NCBI RefSeq assembly: GCF_016283395.1
Contig: NZ_JAEEMU010000044.1
Coordinates: forward strand, 1 to 64,000
DNA from: Ruminococcus sp.
GTDB taxonomy: Bacteria > Bacillota_A > Clostridia > Oscillospirales > Ruminococcaceae
Reading direction: 5' to 3'
DNA: 64,000 nt
Part shown: one piece after another, positions 60,659 through 64,000 of the stretch
Layout: each line of letters opens with the position of its first letter
How positions within the stretch are numbered: the stretch's first letter is position 1
The notes under the pieces: model-generated
What the model saw: only the letters and a program-made list of their open reading frames with translations
Told to the model about the DNA's origin: nothing
Databases searched by the model: none
Position numbers and translations under genes: made by a program

Positions 60659-63600
60659 ATGCTTATGAACCGACTAATCGCAGGCGTACTAAGTGCAGTG
60701 ATATGTACTACAGCCGTTCTGCCAAATCAGGCATCATACCGTGCCGGTCACGAAGCAAAGGCAGCTAAAGAGAAAGCAAAAAATGCTTCAAGCGAATTCG
60801 ATGTAAGATCAACAAACTCGCTTGGAAGATTTCTCAAGGGTGAAGCTGCCAAAAAAGACGTACCTGATCCACTTGCTGCAAACACCGATGAATACCAGTT
60901 CCAGATAACATCTCTGGAATTCAACAGCGAGACAGGTCTGGTGCAGATAGCATCTACTCAATCTGCTGATGCTAAGATCGTAGTCTCTTTCATTGATGAT
61001 GAGACTTCAAAAAACGCTTTTAGTGTTAAAACTTCTGTTGGAGCAGGCAAACTCATCAACAGTGAGGTCAAGGCTGATATCTCAAAGCTTCCGCAGTATT
61101 ACGTTGTAAAGGCTCAGCTCTTTGACAAGATGAACCGACCTGTGGGCGAAGCATATACCCTGAGCAGGTACACAAAGGCTGTTCAGGATATCATTGCCAC
61201 CGATATTACAGCCTTCGATGAGGAACAGGTAGTTAATCTCGATGAAGATGAAACTACAAACTTCCTTGTTCTCAGCGAAGATACGGTGCAGGCAGAGAGT
61301 ACGGAAGAGCAGAATACTCTCGTTTCTGCCGACTATGATAATAATGTTTTCGTCTTTGACAATGCCGACGAGACAGTTTCTTCACTTCAGGAGGGCGATC
61401 TGTTCTTCGTACAGCCTGATGATGAGAACATCATCGCCGTAAACGTTGAAAATATCAGAAAAGACGGCGACACTGTTACAGTATCTGGCAACGGCGACAT
61501 TGATGATATGTTTGACTTTGTAAAGATAGAAGCAGACGGAGACATACAGAATTCACAGGTGGATACTTCTGTTGCTGATGAGGGCGTATCATTCCCAGAT
61601 ACCGATGAAAATGGTGCTCCCGTCATCAATGAGGACGGTTCATTCGCTTTCGAGTATGAGATGCCTCAGAGTGAGGTCAAATTTGATGTTACATCAAGCA
61701 AGACCTTCGATATCAACTCAATAATGGATCCGCAGACTGAGGATCTCAGTCATCTTGATCCTTACTGGGATTCGGAAGCAAAGGCTCAAAGAAAGGTTTC
61801 GGGAACTGTTACACTTTCCCTCAACCTTAATGTCTATATGAGCCTTTTCACCACGGATATTGAATTTACATTCAAGGTATCTCCTGCAATAAAGTTCACT
61901 CTTGGATTATCGGCAAGCGGCTATGATACTCTCACAGGTGATACGGTCAAGTCTATCGGAGCTACCCTTGCACATTTTGTAATCCCCACATCTATCCCCG
62001 GAATTATCGTTGATGTATCACCGAGAATTTTTGCCGAATTCTCAGGCAATATCGAATTAACGGTAAAGTGGGACAACGTTCTTGGATTTGCTTACTCGAA
62101 AGGTAAATTTGAAAACAAGACACAGCTGTTCAGTGAAGATAACATGAGCGCGGACCTTAAAATATCGGGCGAGATTTATGCGGGTCTTGAGCTGAAGCCG
62201 AGAGTAGAGGCTGTAAGTCCCAATATTGCATCTATTGATGTTGATATGAAGGCAGGTATCAAAATAAGTGCTTCTGCAAGTATGAGCGAGCTTTACGACC
62301 AGCTTGCCAGAAATGTCGACGAACCCGAAGATACAGTTATCGCTGAAAGCGGTAAAGGCAATTCTTATCATGCCTGCAAGTGCTGTATCAAGGGTAAGAC
62401 AGACTTTGTTATAAAGGTAGATCTTGAGTTCAACGTGCTCAGAAAGAAGAATAAATATAAGCTTCTTGAGGCCACTTTAAATATTTCACCGCTTAACTTC
62501 TATTTCTCGTCAGAAAACGGTTTTGGTCTGGGTGAGTGTGATCACAATAGGTACAGAACTACGTTCAACGTAACGAGTACGGCTGACGACGGCTATATCC
62601 CTGCTACAGTTAAACTTAAAGACAAGCAGACCACTGTTGGTTCAGGCGGTGCAACATTCTACTGCCTGCCCGGTACATACACTTATGATGTGATCTATAA
62701 CGGGGAAACACTGGAACACGGCAGCGTAACAGTTACCAATTCGGCACAGGATCTGAAGTTTGAGGAAAATGTAAATGTTGATGATGACGGTAATTTTAAG
62801 AATTACTCTCACGGCGATTCAAAGACTGCAACAGGTGTTCCTGTTACAAAGGCTTCCACTCCCCCAAAGGTAATGGTAACACAGACACTTCCTGCACTTT
62901 CATTTGAAAAGGATCAGATAATCGCAGAGACAGGTTCACTTGGCGATCATATCTCATATATGCTCTATCCCAACGGATATATGGCTATATGCGGATATGG
63001 TGAGATGTACGATTTTAACGGCTCACCATTCAGAGATTCTTCTATCATAAAGAACGTTCTTATACTGAACAGCGGTGATGAAAGCGACGGCGAAATAATA
63101 ACGAATACAGGCAGCAATGTATTCGTTGACTGCTCCAACATGGAATCCATTAATATGCCGCAGACTATACAGCGTATAGGAAAGAATGCTTTCAGAAACT
63201 GTTCATCACTTTCTCAGATAACTTACGGCAAAGAGGCTGCACTTCCAAAGGGAAAGCTTGTAATGCCAAAGGCTGTTAAAACAGTAGAGGAGAGTGCTTT
63301 TTACGGCTGTGCTTCATTTACTGATATCGTTATCCCTGCCACTATCTCCGAGCTTGCACCTTATGTTTTCGCGGGCTGCGAAGGTATAGAGGCGATCGAA
63401 GTTCCTGATACGATAGCAACGATCAATAATTACGTATTCAGCGGCTGTATTTCACTTAAAAAAGCTGTTATCAGTGACGGTGTCAAGAGTATAGGATATC
63501 ATATATTCAGCGGCTGTTCAGCTATTGAAGATATCACTATCCCGTACATTGGACATTCTCTTGAAAAAGCAGAGGAAGAGGACAGCAGACAGGAGTTCAC

Positions 63601-64000
63601 GGATTTCTTTGCTGACGGTAATGCTGAGCAATTTGTTACTGTAAACAATACAGACGGCTGGGGTAGGTGGATACCTAAATCTCTTGATACGATCACTGTT
63701 ACAAACGGTACAAGAGTTCCGAATTATGCTTTTTACCGTATCAAGACAGTTAAGAATATCTATGTTCCCGAGACTATGAAAACATTCGGTGATTATTCTT
63801 ATTCTGAATGTGAATCTCTTGAAAACGCTTATATACCTGAAGGTGTTGAAAGCATAGGCAAATGCGCATTCAGATATTGCAGCAGCACTGCGTTCAAAAC
63901 TATCAAGTTCCCGACAACTCTTACATCTATCGGCGATTACGCATTTTCAGACTGCACAGGTCTTGTAAATGTAACTGTTCCCAAAACAGTAAAGACTATC
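60659..64000 (+). CDS. Large secreted BspA-like leucine-rich-repeat protein (3' partial)
   Basis: The frame is open from the ATG at 60659 to the window end (1114 codons) with no stop. A signal peptide (about 1-26: MNRLIAGVLSAVICTTAVLP) leads to a roughly 600-residue region of no known family (it includes VSGTVTLSLNLNVYMSLF and a HACKCC cluster). A CnaB/transthyretin-like module follows (TADDGYIPATVKLKDKQTTV, then PGTYTYDVIYNGE). From about residue 820 there are BspA/TpLRR repeats: IGKNAFRNCSSLSQI, VEESAFYGCASFTDIVIP, INNYVFSGCISLKKAVI, IGYHIFSGCSAIEDITIP and IGDYAFSDCTGLVNVTVP. Such repeats mediate adhesion or protein binding. AAGGAGG lies 11 nt before the ATG. Confidence 0.88.
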   Translation, partial: MLMNRLIAGVLSAVICTTAVLPNQASYRAGHEAKAAKEKAKNASSEFDVRSTNSLGRFLKGEAAKKDVPDPLAANTDEYQFQITSLEFNSETGLVQIASTQSADAKIVVSFIDDETSKNAFSVKTSVGAGKLINSEVKADISKLPQYYVVKAQLFDKMNRPVGEAYTLSRYTKAVQDIIATDITAFDEEQVVNLDEDETTNFLVLSEDTVQAESTEEQNTLVSADYDNNVFVFDNADETVSSLQEGDLFFVQPDDENIIAVNVENIRKDGDTVTVSGNGDIDDMFDFVKIEADGDIQNSQVDTSVADEGVSFPDTDENGAPVINEDGSFAFEYEMPQSEVKFDVTSSKTFDINSIMDPQTEDLSHLDPYWDSEAKAQRKVSGTVTLSLNLNVYMSLFTTDIEFTFKVSPAIKFTLGLSASGYDTLTGDTVKSIGATLAHFVIPTSIPGIIVDVSPRIFAEFSGNIELTVKWDNVLGFAYSKGKFENKTQLFSEDNMSADLKISGEIYAGLELKPRVEAVSPNIASIDVDMKAGIKISASASMSELYDQLARNVDEPEDTVIAESGKGNSYHACKCCIKGKTDFVIKVDLEFNVLRKKNKYKLLEATLNISPLNFYFSSENGFGLGECDHNRYRTTFNVTSTADDGYIPATVKLKDKQTTVGSGGATFYCLPGTYTYDVIYNGETLEHGSVTVTNSAQDLKFEENVNVDDDGNFKNYSHGDSKTATGVPVTKASTPPKVMVTQTLPALSFEKDQIIAETGSLGDHISYMLYPNGYMAICGYGEMYDFNGSPFRDSSIIKNVLILNSGDESDGEIITNTGSNVFVDCSNMESINMPQTIQRIGKNAFRNCSSLSQITYGKEAALPKGKLVMPKAVKTVEESAFYGCASFTDIVIPATISELAPYVFAGCEGIEAIEVPDTIATINNYVFSGCISLKKAVISDGVKSIGYHIFSGCSAIEDITIPYIGHSLEKAEEEDSRQEFTDFFADGNAEQFVTVNNTDGWGRWIPKSLDTITVTNGTRVPNYAFYRIKTVKNIYVPETMKTFGDYSYSECESLENAYIPEGVESIGKCAFRYCSSTAFKTIKFPTTLTSIGDYAFSDCTGLVNVTVPKTVKTI

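Overview
The window looks like chromosome of a cellulosome-forming rumen or gut Ruminococcus, most like R. flavefaciens. It holds a GH11 - Asn/Gln/Trp-rich linker - GH16 enzyme of the XynA/XynD style known from that species, four proteins with dockerin sequences (a membrane protein paired with an ECF sigma factor, a GDSL esterase, a serpin and a GH9 protein), one membrane protein with a cohesin-like domain, strong GGAGG ribosome sites, and many TTGACA/TATAAT promoters with 17-bp spacers. No rRNA, tRNA, CRISPR array, phage or insertion sequence was seen.

Layout. 0-4.6 kb: end of the bifunctional xylanase/lichenase, a GNAT gene and a lipoprotein. 5-11.6 kb: FtsX-type ABC transporter, a lipoprotein with a C45-like hydrolase domain, and a two-component system in one operon. 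11.7-13.9 kb: PadR, DUF1700 and DUF4097 genes behind a promoter with a perfect palindrome, plus a small UvrD-tail-like protein. 14-18 kb: ECF sigma factor with a dockerin-bearing transmembrane partner, divergent from a GDSL esterase; then a MITE-like repeat. 18-23 kb: acetyltransferases, a YaiI-family protein, a VanY-like peptidase and a dockerin serpin. 23-26.5 kb: a second ECF sigma/membrane-partner pair (PASTA domain), a P-loop kinase and a GNAT. 26.6-37.6 kb: one operon for an FHA protein, PP2C phosphatase, Ser/Thr kinase, a small membrane protein, a cohesin-like membrane protein and a 1900-residue surface protein. 37.7-40.8 kb: preQ1 riboswitch and queD-queE-folE-queC-queF. 40.8-46 kb: two c-di-GMP proteins. 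46-49.4 kb: a response regulator/ABC-2 transporter/kinase module. 49.5-52.5 kb: a dockerin-bearing GH9 protein whose catalytic residues appear replaced. 52.7-57.8 kb: ChvE-MmsAB sugar ABC importer and two small genes. 57.9-60.4 kb: a diguanylate cyclase and a Fic/VbhA-like toxin-antitoxin pair. 60.6 kb to the end: a large BspA-like leucine-rich-repeat surface protein that runs out of the window.

Taken together the region mixes polysaccharide attack (xylanase, lichenase, esterase, GH9), protection of the surface complex (serpin), sugar uptake, and an unusual amount of membrane signalling (two sigma/membrane-partner pairs, two ABC-linked two-component systems, three c-di-GMP proteins, one phospho-Thr system). 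The items most worth attention are the kinase/FHA/cohesin-like/surface-protein operon with repeated candidate phospho-Thr motifs, the apparent pseudo-GH9, and the sigma factor paired with a dockerin-bearing membrane protein.
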